Positions 1 through 8,622 of a stretch of DNA of 64,000 bases are shown in pieces. This DNA is from Cernens ardua (lineage in GTDB: Bacteria > Pseudomonadota > Gammaproteobacteria > Pseudomonadales > Halomonadaceae): the NCBI RefSeq assembly GCF_051251085.1, contig NZ_JBPCZH010000001.1, forward strand, positions 372,001 through 436,000. The letters run 5' to 3'. The translations under genes were made by a program, and so were the position numbers. The notes below the pieces were generated by a model. It did not search any database and had not been told where the DNA came from. It was given only the letters and a program-made list of their open reading frames with translations. Numbering within the stretch: position 1 is the stretch's first letter; each line of letters opens with the position of its first letter.

Positions 1-7
1 CCATATC

Positions 8-43
8 AAAAAGCCGCCTGCACCATTCGATGGCACAAGCGGC
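8..43 (-). terminator. Rho-independent terminator downstream of lipA
   Basis: Read on the minus strand, positions 43-30 and 26-13 form a 14-bp stem (three G-U pairs) around a 3-nt loop, followed by five T residues at 12-8. It lies about 160 nt past the lipA stop and is the likely end of the lip transcript. Positions 44-203 between it and lipA hold nothing I recognise. Confidence 0.7.
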
Positions 44-203
44 ACTTCCTTGTTCAAACTATGGGTGATCAAGCAGATACACTTCAATACATAATCAGGA
101 GACCCATGTATGTAGGCGTTTATAGGTCACGCTGTTAAATCACAATAGCATTATCCATAAACAACCCACTTGCCGTTGGAAGTTACACTGAACTACCACA
201 TTA

Positions 204-1193
204 TCAGCGGACTTTATCACCATGTGCCTGTTTGTCAGCATGGTAGCTTGAGCGGACCAGCGGGCCGGAAGCAACATGTACGAAGCCCATTTCATAAGCC
301 TTTTCAGCATACCAGTCAAACGTTTCAGGCCTGACCCAACGGTCAATCGGCAAATGACTGCGTGAAGGCTGCATGTATTGCCCGATTGTCAACATATCCA
401 CGTTATGCGCTCGAAGATCACGCATGACCTCAAGAATTTGCTCATCAGTTTCACCAACGCCCACCATCAAACCGGATTTGGTCAGGATATCGGGACGGGC
501 TTCCTTGAAACGTTTGAGCAAATCCAGCGACCATTGATAATCTGCGCCCGGGCGAACCTTACGATACAACGCAGGAACCGTTTCAAGGTTATGGTTGAAG
601 ACATCGGGTGGCTCGGTCACCAGGGTATCCAGAGCCACATCCATGCGACCGCGAAAATCAGGCACGAGGGTTTCGATTTCAATGTCCGGGCAGCGCTGGC
701 GAATTTCACGGATACACTCCACGAAATGGTTGGCGCCACCATCACGTAAATCATCACGGTCAACCGAGGTGATGACTACATAGCGCAATCGCATATCGGC
801 AATGGCTTCCGCCAGCTCGCGAGGCTCATTTTCATTCAGTGCATTGGGACGGCCATGGGCAACGTCACAGAACGGACAACGGCGCGTACAGATATCCCCC
901 ATGATCATGAAGGTGGCCGTACCATTACTGAAACACTCTCCCAAATTGGGACACGAGGCCTCTTCACACACAGAGTGCAGCCCATGCTGACGCAAAGTCT
1001 GCTTGATACGAGTGACTTCAGGCGAGATTGGCATACGCACTTTTAGCCAGTCAGGCTTTTTCGGCAAGGTTTCAGTCGGAATGACCTTGACCGGAATACG
1101 TGCCATTTTGTCTGCACCACGCAATTTCACGCCACGTTCAACTCGTTGCGCACGTGGCCGATTCACTCCCGGTTTGGCAGTTGTCTCACTCAT
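204..1193 (-). CDS. lipA: Lipoyl synthase
   Basis: Radical-SAM enzyme that inserts two sulfur atoms into protein-bound octanoyl groups to make lipoyl cofactor for pyruvate and 2-oxoglutarate dehydrogenases and the glycine cleavage system; cytoplasmic. The 329-residue product carries the auxiliary cluster cysteines in CX4CX5C spacing (C76, C81, C87), the radical-SAM CX3CX2C motif (C102, C106, C109) and the terminal R-S-S-Y-H motif whose serine ligates the auxiliary cluster. Length is normal for the family. The ATG at 1193 has an AGGA ribosome site at good spacing. It is the last gene of the lipB-lipA direction, but 369 nt separate it from lipB, so it may have its own promoter near the tandem repeat at 1233-1280. 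Confidence 0.97.
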   Translation of the reverse strand: MSETTAKPGVNRPRAQRVERGVKLRGADKMARIPVKVIPTETLPKKPDWLKVRMPISPEVTRIKQTLRQHGLHSVCEEASCPNLGECFSNGTATFMIMGDICTRRCPFCDVAHGRPNALNENEPRELAEAIADMRLRYVVITSVDRDDLRDGGANHFVECIREIRQRCPDIEIETLVPDFRGRMDVALDTLVTEPPDVFNHNLETVPALYRKVRPGADYQWSLDLLKRFKEARPDILTKSGLMVGVGETDEQILEVMRDLRAHNVDMLTIGQYMQPSRSHLPIDRWVRPETFDWYAEKAYEMGFVHVASGPLVRSSYHADKQAHGDKVR

Positions 1194-1232
1194 GAGAGAT
1201 CCTATTGGCTACATCTCTTTAAAAGCTCTCAT

Positions 1233-1280
1233 AGTACTTGAAAGCAATAGCACTTGAAAACAATAGTACTTGAAAACATC
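1233..1280. repeat. Three 16-bp tandem repeats upstream of lipA
   Basis: Three near-identical 16-bp units begin at 1233, 1249 and 1265 (plus-strand core AGTACTTGAAA). They end 40 nt before the lipA start codon, inside the 1194-1562 intergenic gap, so they sit in the lipA leader or promoter. On the lipA-sense strand each unit carries a TACTAT- or TGCTAT-like sequence that resembles a -10 element. The rest of the 1194-1562 gap shows no gene. Confidence 0.85.
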
Positions 1281-1562
1281 CCACACCGTACCCGGTTCTC
1301 CACAATGCATTGAGGTTTTGTGTTTCCTGGCACATGACAAGAATCATCATCTCCATATTTACTGGAGTAAATCATTTTCTACGTGGAGGGTTCATCGATA
1401 AATTCAGACACTCGCGTTAATCATGAGGCGGGAGTTGATAAACGTACATTCTGTCCAAAGTGAATCAGAAAAAGAAAACAGGCGCTGAAAACGGCGTCAC
1501 AAACGTCATTTTCAAAGAGATAATTTTAACCGCAAAAGAAAATGGCCAAATTCCGAACTACT

Positions 1563-2312
1563 TTAACGGTGGGAACTCACAGGCAAATCTTCAAAGATAG
1601 CAGGCATGCCCTCTTTGTGACTCAGGAACAGTGGACGTTGGTAAGGAATATGCTGCATCAGAGAAGTTGAAAAGGCCTTTAACCAGACATCAGACTCACT
1701 TTCGGTGGTCACGGGATATTCAGTCCAGCGACTGAGCTGAGTCATTATTTGCCCTGCATAGCCACAAGGATCAATCCGCAGGAATGGAGACAGATCCATA
1801 TCAACATTATAGGCCACACCGTGGAAACTGCATCCACGACGCACACGTAAACCGAGCGAGGCAATTTTCATCTGCTGCCCCTGTTCATCTTTGAGGTATA
1901 CGCCCGGTGCATCTGGCAATGCATAGCCATGTATTGAATGGGTCGCCAGGGCTTCAACAATGGATTCTTCCAGCGTTGATACAAGTCCCCTTACCTTGAC
2001 GTTCAATCGTTTTAGATCCAATAGAACATAAGCGACCAATTGCCCGGGGCCATGATAGGTCACCTGCCCTCCCCGGTCAGACTGAACAAGCGGAATATCA
2101 CCTATATCCAGCAGATGTTCGGGACGCCCTGCCTGCCCTTGTGTAAAGACAGGAGGATGTTCACATAGCCAGACCTGGTCACGGGTAGAAGCATCACGCC
2201 TGTCTGTGAAGGCGTGCATGGCAGTGAGCGCCTTTTCGTAGGCGATAGTGCCAAGCGAATAAATATCAATGGAATGAACCGTAGGCTCTTTACACGAAGA
2301 AAGATTGCTCAT
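1563..2312 (-). CDS. lipB: Octanoyltransferase (lipoyl(octanoyl) transferase)
   Basis: Moves octanoyl from acyl carrier protein to lipoyl domains, the step before LipA. The protein shows the family core R-G-G-Q-V-T-Y-H-G-P-G-Q, the catalytic lysine in K-I-A-S-L-G-L-R and the catalytic cysteine in D-P-C-G-Y-A-G. I chose the ATG at 2312, giving 249 residues. An in-frame upstream start at 2348 would add 12 residues with no family support. LipB proteins are usually 210-230 residues, so the C-terminal tail after the catalytic core is a little long. The gene follows the DUF493 gene by a short gap, the usual order in gammaproteobacteria, and the two are probably cotranscribed. Confidence 0.95.
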   Translation of the reverse strand: MSNLSSCKEPTVHSIDIYSLGTIAYEKALTAMHAFTDRRDASTRDQVWLCEHPPVFTQGQAGRPEHLLDIGDIPLVQSDRGGQVTYHGPGQLVAYVLLDLKRLNVKVRGLVSTLEESIVEALATHSIHGYALPDAPGVYLKDEQGQQMKIASLGLRVRRGCSFHGVAYNVDMDLSPFLRIDPCGYAGQIMTQLSRWTEYPVTTESESDVWLKAFSTSLMQHIPYQRPLFLSHKEGMPAIFEDLPVSSHR

Positions 2313-2375
2313 GGAAATGATAGTCGCCTGTTCAAACTCGATACTCAATGCCCACTACTATGCACGACCCTATGA

Positions 2376-2708
2376 TCAAATGACCATATGAACTCGACCA
2401 GTTGCTTTAAGTTCCTGGAAGAGTGATTTCAGCTGGTCTTCACCAGTCGCCCAGATAGTGACGCGCAGGGAGCGAAAACGCCCATTGCGACTATCCTGAT
2501 AGCTCACTTTTTCACGATCGACTTTGGCATCATATTTTTGCACGATATCCAGCATATCCTTGCAAAAATTATCATCTTTATCACCGACAATCTTGATCGG
2601 ATACTCAGTCGGGAATTCGATTTTGGGAGCAGGTTGATCACCTGTTGCCGGAAGTACATCGCCTTCAACGTCGGGCAACTGTTCAACATCTTTTTTATCG
2701 GTGGTCAT
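2376..2708 (-). CDS. ybeD: YbeD-like DUF493 family protein
   Basis: Small cytoplasmic protein of 110 residues belonging to the YbeD/DUF493 family, an ACT-like ferredoxin fold usually found between dacA and lipB. Recognisable family segments are P-T-E-Y-P-I-K-I-V-G near residue 34 and the C-terminal stretch ending R-V-H-M-V-I. The first 30 residues are acidic and low-complexity. The start is supported by AGGAG seven nt before the ATG at 2708. The molecular function is not established; the context next to lipoate and peptidoglycan genes is conserved but not explanatory. Confidence 0.92.
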   Translation of the reverse strand: MTTDKKDVEQLPDVEGDVLPATGDQPAPKIEFPTEYPIKIVGDKDDNFCKDMLDIVQKYDAKVDREKVSYQDSRNGRFRSLRVTIWATGEDQLKSLFQELKATGRVHMVI

Positions 2709-3233
2709 AGTCTCTCCTGTTGAATATCAATGGATCGATCCACAAAACACTCTTCGGATCGGGTCTAACATAACGCTAATCGAATACACATGTCTCATGG
2801 TGCAACACATCTTGAAAAGGCGCGTAAAGCCACATCATGGTTCACGACAGATACCGGTGGCTGCTATTTTGCCAATCCGTTATTCATCATTTCCCATCGC
2901 GATTCATCACTAACCATCACTATCGATAGCAAACGTATGAACATATTTTTCGTGGATGCAAAGTCACACTTCGACACAAAGCACGATTGCTTATGAACTC
3001 TTGCAAGACTATATGGGGGATATCGGCACAAAATTCAAGTCACTGGAAATAATCCGGGACAAGTGATTATCCACAAAAGGCACTGAAGAAATAATATTGA
3101 GGACGGAAAAGGGGGGTGTCCCCAAAGAAGGAGGAGACTTGTGAAATCCATTCCGGAAAGTGATGGCGAGAATGAGAGGAGAGCAGTGATCACTGCCCTA
3201 CCCTCAAAAGCTCATCAAAAGCTCATTAAAAAC
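2709..3233. other. Intergenic gap between dacA and ybeD
   Basis: This 525-bp stretch has no convincing gene. It holds a perfect 14-bp palindrome at 3183-3196 (GCAGTGATCACTGC), two copies of an 11-bp direct repeat at 3205-3215 and 3216-3226 just past the dacA stop, and a short G4/C4 hairpin near 3115-3123 with a T-rich minus-strand flank that could be a weak dacA terminator. The ybeD-lipB promoter should lie here, but I could not pick it. Confidence 0.5.
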
Positions 3234-4472
3234 TTAGAACCAACCGCTCACCGTACGAACGATAGAGTCTGACAGACGACGGAACAGTCCGCCTTCCGGG
3301 TCATCAGACAAGGCGATAATCGGCTGGGAAGTAATTTCCTTGCCATTCCGCAACACTGTCAGTGTGCCCAACTGCTGACCTTTCTTGATCGGCGCGTTAA
3401 TGCTATTGGGCAGCTGAACCTGTTGTGTCAGATTGCCCTGTGCCACTGGAAGAGTCACCAGCAGAGGTTTATCAAAGCCCACTTTCACGTGCGTATCAGC
3501 CCCACCCCATACACGTGGCGTGCTTACGACATGATTCGCCGGGAACAATTGTTGTGTATGGTAATAACGGAAACCGTAATTCAGCAGGGTTTCGGACTGT
3601 TGTGCACGGGCTGCTTCGGAAGCAGTCCCCAGCACTACGGCAATCAAGCGGGTATTTCCCTGAACACCAGAGGTCAACATACAGTAGCCTGCCGCATCGG
3701 TGAAGCCTGTTTTCAAGCCATCCACGCGAGGGTCACGCCACAGAAGCAACACTCGGTTAGGCTGCTTGATGTTGTTGTATGTAAAGTACTTTTCCTTGTA
3801 CGTGGAATAATACTGGGGAAAATCATAAATGATATGACGAGCCAACACCGCCAGATCATGTGCCGAGGTATAATGATCCGGCGTTGGCAGACCCGTCGGA
3901 TTCATGTAATGCGTATCCTTGAGGCCCATCATTTGAGCATGCTCGTTCATTAGCTGAGCAAAAGCCCCCTCACTTCCCGCAATATGCTCGGCCAGTGTCA
4001 CGGCCGCATCATTACCGGAAACAACGATCAGACCACGAAGCAGCTCGCTGATAGGTACTTGCGTGTTAGGCTTGAGGAACATGCGCGAACCGCCCGTATG
4101 CCACGCATTGGTACTAACCGTAGCCGTATCATCAGGATGGAGGCGCCCTGCTGCCAGTTCATACTCCGTCGTATAGGCTGTCATCAGCTTGGTCAGACTG
4201 GCAGGCGGTAAATGTTCGTTCTCATCATGCTGATAGATGATATTGCCTGTCCTGGCATCCATTAGAACCCACGCCTTGGCAGCAATAGAGGGAGGATCAG
4301 GGATGAAATTCTGTGGATTGAGGCTAGGCTGCTGAGAGTCCGGCTTGGGCGTCGGCGCAGATTGAGCCCATGCCGAATCAGGAGCGACGAAAGCACTCAT
4401 GGAAGTGGCTGTAAGGGCAGCTGACATGACAACTGCTCCCCAGCGTCTTGCAAATAAAGCGTGAATAGTCAT
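3234..4472 (-). CDS. dacA: D-alanyl-D-alanine carboxypeptidase (PBP5/6 family)
   Basis: Periplasmic serine DD-carboxypeptidase that trims the terminal D-Ala of peptidoglycan stem pentapeptides. A Sec signal peptide ends around A-W-A at residue 36. The three penicillin-binding motifs are intact: S92-L-T-K95, S152-G-N154 and K-T-G in D-G-L-K-T-G-F-T-D. The C-terminal PBP5 beta domain follows, ending with an amphipathic stretch of the kind that anchors PBP5/6 to the inner membrane. The length of 412 residues is typical. It lies 542 bp downstream of rlpA and so probably has its own promoter. Confidence 0.95.
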   Translation of the reverse strand: MTIHALFARRWGAVVMSAALTATSMSAFVAPDSAWAQSAPTPKPDSQQPSLNPQNFIPDPPSIAAKAWVLMDARTGNIIYQHDENEHLPPASLTKLMTAYTTEYELAAGRLHPDDTATVSTNAWHTGGSRMFLKPNTQVPISELLRGLIVVSGNDAAVTLAEHIAGSEGAFAQLMNEHAQMMGLKDTHYMNPTGLPTPDHYTSAHDLAVLARHIIYDFPQYYSTYKEKYFTYNNIKQPNRVLLLWRDPRVDGLKTGFTDAAGYCMLTSGVQGNTRLIAVVLGTASEAARAQQSETLLNYGFRYYHTQQLFPANHVVSTPRVWGGADTHVKVGFDKPLLVTLPVAQGNLTQQVQLPNSINAPIKKGQQLGTLTVLRNGKEITSQPIIALSDDPEGGLFRRLSDSIVRTVSGWF

Positions 4473-5014
4473 CTTGTTACTCGTTTTGGTGCTGCGCCAG
4501 TGGACGCTTTTTGTTTAAGACTAAAATAAGGATAAGCAGGTATCACCACAGGAACCGCATGGTGAACGCCCCTTTCCCGATTCTCAGGGGTGCAGCCAAA
4601 GCCACCATCTCGTGCCTTGGCTTTATCATCGCCATCGAAAGAAGCCACCGATACCTCGAATTATAAGCCGACTCGTTCATTCGCCAAGATGTTGGCCCAT
4701 CCTATGGACCAACGAAAGTACTTTTTGACGAACCTGTCCAATGAGCATCAGAGTCGGCTCTTCACACACATGAATACTACCAAACATTCCGTTTTTAAGA
4801 TTCTGTTAAATATAGGGGGTAGCAGGCAATTCATGATTACCAATTTCACGGTTTGTTCACATGAATTGAACATTCCATGCAACCTGACAAATGCCCGTCA
4901 GGAATACACCATGAAACACTATGATAAACCGAGCAAAACCACCAGTGCGTAATGTACGATCATGATATAAATCACAATGTTACAGGCCTTTACCTATCTG
5001 TAAACAGATGCCGT
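4473..5014. other. Intergenic gap between rlpA and dacA
   Basis: A 542-bp gap without a supported gene. An open frame of about 120 codons on the plus strand (4590-4952) has no ribosome site, domain or hydrophobic pattern I recognise. No clear terminator follows rlpA: the short dyad near 5000 has no T-tract. The dacA promoter should be here. Confidence 0.5.
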
Positions 5015-6259
5015 CTAGCGAATTAGTATGGCCCCCGGATATCCCTGTGCGGCCAATTCAGCACGTGCTTGTGAAACGCCACTTTCACTGAATGGCCCCA
5101 TTTGCACCCTGAAATATTGATGGAAAGGAACAATTCTGCCGGCCACGCCCATTGCCTGAGACAAACGTTGGCGAATCTGTTCAGCCTGAGTTTCGTCCGT
5201 GACTGCAATCGCCTGAAGATAGACACCGGCAGCGGCAGACGCATCATCATTATTCACCGTCGAAGGCGCAGTCTGACTGGCAGATGAGCTCATTAACTGG
5301 CTGGCCGTACTGGATGACAAATCCGCCGATGTGCCATTCGATGTATCGGCAGCAGTTCCCTGCTCGACATTCGAGACCGCTCCTGCTGTTGCATGGTCAT
5401 TTTCGGAACGTGGATGAGGGCTGGCACCGGCAGTGCTTGCCATCAGTTGACCTGCAGAATCGGAGGTCAAGTGTTCATCGCTCGCCTGTTCACCGGATGA
5501 AAAACCTGAAGACCCAGCACTTGAAGACACAGCACTTGAAGACCCAGTGCTTGAAGACACAGCACCATGCTCCGAGGATATAACTGCAGGTATGTCTCCA
5601 CTACTTCCACTGCTACTAATAGCACTGTTTGTACCATTGCCCGCCACTGTCGTCTCAGTCGAGTGTGCTGGTGACGAGGAAGCCAAAGCTGTTTGCCCAC
5701 TGGACTCGGAAGACGCGTGCCAGGTCGCCGGATTAATAGCCTGAACACGCACACGGGCTGTTCCCTGACGAACATAGCCCAACTTGGTGGCTGCCGCGTA
5801 GGAAAGATCCATGATCCTTGAATTGAACGGCCCGCGGTCATTGACACGAACGATGACACTCCGCCCATTTTCAAGGTTGGTCACTTTGACATAGGTAGGT
5901 AATGGCAGGACCTTACTGGCTGCCGTCATCGCATACATATTGTATATCTCGCCATCCGACGTATGGTAGCCATTGAACTTGGTACCATAAAATGAGGCAA
6001 TACCTACTCGGTCATACCCCTCTGAAGACGGAAGAACATGATACACCTTACCCAAAACCTCATACGTCGGTGCATTACCCATTGAGGCATGAGGCTCATT
6101 TCTGGGAACTGCATCCGGCACATTCGACAAATTGGGGGCATCACTGGGATAGCCGTCATTTGCTTCCGAGTAACGATGACCACTCGTGGCACACCCTGTG
6201 AGCACTATGGCCGCCGAGGCAATAACAAGACCTGTCTTGAACGAGTGGAAACCTTTCAT
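5015..6259 (-). CDS. rlpA: Rare lipoprotein A, septal lytic transglycosylase
   Basis: Outer-membrane lipoprotein that cleaves glycan strands lacking stem peptides, usually at the division septum. The start at 6259 overlaps the mltB stop by one base (TAATG). The signal peptide ends in the lipobox L-T-G-C with the lipidated cysteine at residue 23. A double-psi beta-barrel domain follows (A-S-F-Y-G through N-D-R-G-P-F and S-R-I-M-D-L-S), then a long serine-rich linker, then a C-terminal SPOR domain that binds denuded glycan. The linker contains an in-frame 15-bp tandem repeat (5504-5563). Total length is 414 residues, longer than E. coli RlpA because of the linker. Confidence 0.94.
   Translation of the reverse strand: MKGFHSFKTGLVIASAAIVLTGCATSGHRYSEANDGYPSDAPNLSNVPDAVPRNEPHASMGNAPTYEVLGKVYHVLPSSEGYDRVGIASFYGTKFNGYHTSDGEIYNMYAMTAASKVLPLPTYVKVTNLENGRSVIVRVNDRGPFNSRIMDLSYAAATKLGYVRQGTARVRVQAINPATWHASSESSGQTALASSSPAHSTETTVAGNGTNSAISSSGSSGDIPAVISSEHGAVSSSTGSSSAVSSSAGSSGFSSGEQASDEHLTSDSAGQLMASTAGASPHPRSENDHATAGAVSNVEQGTAADTSNGTSADLSSSTASQLMSSSASQTAPSTVNNDDASAAAGVYLQAIAVTDETQAEQIRQRLSQAMGVAGRIVPFHQYFRVQMGPFSESGVSQARAELAAQGYPGAILIR
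5504..5563. repeat. Four 15-bp in-frame repeats in the rlpA linker
   Basis: Four 15-bp units start at 5504, 5519, 5534 and 5549 (plus-strand core CTTGAAGAC). They encode alternating S-S-A-G-S and S-S-A-V-S type pentapeptides in the serine-rich linker between the barrel and the SPOR domain. The unit is a multiple of three, so copy-number change would lengthen or shorten the linker without a frameshift. Confidence 0.9.
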
Positions 6260-7404
6260 TACGGTTGCATGGCCTCCCGGATACGTTGCGCCAATTCGGT
6301 CACGGCCATCGCATACATGGGGCTGGTATTGTAACGTGTGATGACGTGGAAGTTCTGGGTGCCCAACCAATAGGTATAGTGCCCATCCGCATAATTCAGC
6401 GCAATCGGCATCAGCTTGTCATTGGGATTCAGCGATGTTGATGGGTGAATGCCCGTGTTTTCAAGCTGTGCCACCGTGAAATGGGGAGCTGCTACCTCAT
6501 TGACACCTATATTTGCGGGCGGTGTGGCTGGTCCCGTTGCCGGGAAGACGACCGGCACGCCCTTGATCCAACCATTTTTCGCAAAATAATTGGCAACACT
6601 TCCAATGGCATCACTGGGTTCGTGCTGAAGATCTGCCTTCCCATCGTGATTGAAATCAACCGCGTAAGCTATGTAACTGGAGGGCATGAATTGTGGGTAG
6701 CCCATGGCACCCGCATAGGACCCCTTCATATCCAGGGGGTCGAGGTGTTCCTTGTAGGTCATCAACAAGTATGAAGCCAGTTCACGTCGGAAAAACTTGG
6801 CTCTGGGCGGGTAATCAAAAGCCAGCGTCGAGAGAGAATCAATAACACGATATTTCCCTACATTACGCCCATAGGATGTTTCAACGCCAATAATGGCCGC
6901 AATGATTTCACGCGGGACACCGTATTCTTGCTCCGCCCGTTGGAAATCACGCTGATGCGCCTTGATGAACTGTACACCCTGATCAATACGCGCTTGTGTA
7001 ATAAAAATGCGCTGATATTGATCCCACCGCAGTGTTTTCTCGGCCGGATGTGACATCGCGGCCAGAACATCAGGCAAGCGGTGTGCCTGACGCATGGTTG
7101 ACTGAAGCTCATCCAGAGGAAGGTTATCCTGCTCGGATAAGGTCCCCAGCAATGTAGCCACCGTTGGATTTTGCTCAGGATCATAATCAGCCGCCTGTGA
7201 AGGGGCAGCAGTCAACATTCCCCACAGGGGCAGCCCTGCCAAACACAACGTGACTCCCCAGCGACGTGACATCCCCTTCACATTTCTCTTGAAAACGTGC
7301 TTGCCTGCAGAGGCCTCGCGTTTCATGACATTGCTTTTCATGACGTTGCTCTTCATGACATTGCCTTCCCTGACAATCATTGTCATGACATTCCTTTTGA
7401 TCAT
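6259..7404 (-). CDS. mltB: Lytic murein transglycosylase B
   Basis: Peptidoglycan lytic transglycosylase of the MltB family (GH103), acting in the periplasm. The catalytic glutamate is in G-V-E-T-S-Y-G-R, and Y-A-G-A-M-G-Y-P-Q-F-M-P-S-S-Y and the EF-hand-like D-F-N-H-D-G-K-A-D-L are present. A Sec signal peptide runs from M-S-R-R-W to P-S-Q-A-A; no lipobox is visible, unlike E. coli MltB. About 45 residues precede it, made largely of an N-V-M-K-S-type repeat from tandem DNA (7321-7395), so the true start is uncertain. I used the ATG at 7404 because AGGGA lies seven nt upstream; ATGs at 7326 and 7272 are alternatives. It is translationally linked to rlpA by TAATG. Confidence 0.9.
   Translation of the reverse strand: MIKRNVMTMIVREGNVMKSNVMKSNVMKREASAGKHVFKRNVKGMSRRWGVTLCLAGLPLWGMLTAAPSQAADYDPEQNPTVATLLGTLSEQDNLPLDELQSTMRQAHRLPDVLAAMSHPAEKTLRWDQYQRIFITQARIDQGVQFIKAHQRDFQRAEQEYGVPREIIAAIIGVETSYGRNVGKYRVIDSLSTLAFDYPPRAKFFRRELASYLLMTYKEHLDPLDMKGSYAGAMGYPQFMPSSYIAYAVDFNHDGKADLQHEPSDAIGSVANYFAKNGWIKGVPVVFPATGPATPPANIGVNEVAAPHFTVAQLENTGIHPSTSLNPNDKLMPIALNYADGHYTYWLGTQNFHVITRYNTSPMYAMAVTELAQRIREAMQP
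7321..7395. repeat. 15-bp tandem repeats at the mltB 5' end
   Basis: Five 15-bp units begin at 7321, 7336, 7351, 7366 and 7381; the first three are nearly identical (core TTCATGACRTTGC) and the last two are degenerate. They lie in the region that encodes, or leads into, the N terminus of MltB. Each good unit offers an in-frame ATG on the coding strand, so several start codons are stacked ahead of the signal peptide. Confidence 0.85.
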
Positions 7405-7479
7405 TATCACATCCCTGACGGAGCTAAAATAAAAACTGAAATTCGCTGGCGGAATACCTCTTCGGCAAAGTAAACCCTT

Positions 7480-8616
7480 TCAATGCCAAACAAGTCGGCG
7501 TTGCGTGCCAATACCCATCAGGATACCAAAACCTGCCAATAGGGTGACACTGGCAGTCCCCCCATAGCTCACCAAAGGCAATGGCACCCCTACTACAGGC
7601 AACAGACCGCTCACCATACCAATATTAATAACGACATAGATGAAAAAGATCAGAGCCAGACTTCCGCCCGCCAACCGACCAAAGGTATCGTTTGCCCTCA
7701 GCGCCAGAATCAGTGCACGCCCGACAATAAACAGATAGCAGCCAATCAAAACACACATGCCCACAAGGCCGAACTCTTCCGCCAATACAGCCACAATAAA
7801 ATCGGTATGACTCTCGGGCAAGAACTGCAATTGGGATTGAGAGCCTTCCATCCAGCCTTGTCCGAACAATCCGCCCGACCCGATGGCCGTCTTCGATTGA
7901 ATAATGTTCCAACCGGCGCCCAGGGGGTCACTTTCAGGATTCAGGAAGGTCAGTATGCGTTGCCGCTGGTACCCGTGCATGTGGAACCAGAGCAAGGGCA
8001 GTATCGCCATGATCGCCAATAGACAAATGAGGATAAGTCGCCATGACAATCCAGCAAAAAGAATGACAAAAATGCCACTGCAGAACACCAGCATGGCCGT
8101 TCCCAGATCGGGCTGCTTCAAAATAAGCAATACCGGTATCGCCATGATGATCAAACAGACGAAAAGATCACGCCAGGAGAGAGGTAACGGGCGCCGTGAA
8201 AGATAGGTCGCAAGTGTCAGGGGAAGTACGATTTTCATGAATTCAGATGGCTGGAAACGCCCTATTCCCGGCAGAACCAGCCAACGCTGTGCCCCCATGG
8301 CGTGATATCCCAGTACCCCAACGGCCAGCAACATCAGCAACACGAGCACATAGGCTAATGGCACCCACCGCGCGATTTTGACCAAAGGGACCTGAGCCAG
8401 GAATATCATGAGTGCCAGTGCCCCAATAAAGCGCACGGCCTGCCCTTCAACCATGCCGATATTTTCACCAGATGCACTATAGAGCACCACCAGCCCCCCC
8501 AGCATGGTGACGATGAGCGCACCCACCAGCCAGGGATCAATGTTGATGGCGTCCCATGTGGGCATGAGCCGCCCGTTATGGCGCCGTCGCATTGAGCGAG
8601 CAAAGGATTGAATCAT
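7480..8616 (-). CDS. rodA: Rod-shape peptidoglycan glycosyltransferase RodA
   Basis: SEDS-family integral membrane glycosyltransferase that polymerises lipid II during cell elongation together with PBP2. The 378-residue protein shows about ten membrane segments, the conserved G-G-L-F-G-Q-G loop, the H-T-D-F-I-V-A-V-L-A-E-E-F-G motif and the P-L-P-L-V-S-Y-G-G motif near the C terminus. It starts 6 nt after the mrdA stop, so the two partners are certainly cotranscribed. The length is normal. Confidence 0.96.
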   Translation of the reverse strand: MIQSFARSMRRRHNGRLMPTWDAINIDPWLVGALIVTMLGGLVVLYSASGENIGMVEGQAVRFIGALALMIFLAQVPLVKIARWVPLAYVLVLLMLLAVGVLGYHAMGAQRWLVLPGIGRFQPSEFMKIVLPLTLATYLSRRPLPLSWRDLFVCLIIMAIPVLLILKQPDLGTAMLVFCSGIFVILFAGLSWRLILICLLAIMAILPLLWFHMHGYQRQRILTFLNPESDPLGAGWNIIQSKTAIGSGGLFGQGWMEGSQSQLQFLPESHTDFIVAVLAEEFGLVGMCVLIGCYLFIVGRALILALRANDTFGRLAGGSLALIFFIYVVINIGMVSGLLPVVGVPLPLVSYGGTASVTLLAGFGILMGIGTQRRLVWH

Positions 8617-8622
8617 GATGAA

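Noticed and set aside
4590..4952. A 120-codon plus-strand open frame between rlpA and dacA
   Set aside because: No ribosome site, no hydrophobic or domain pattern, composition like surrounding non-coding DNA.
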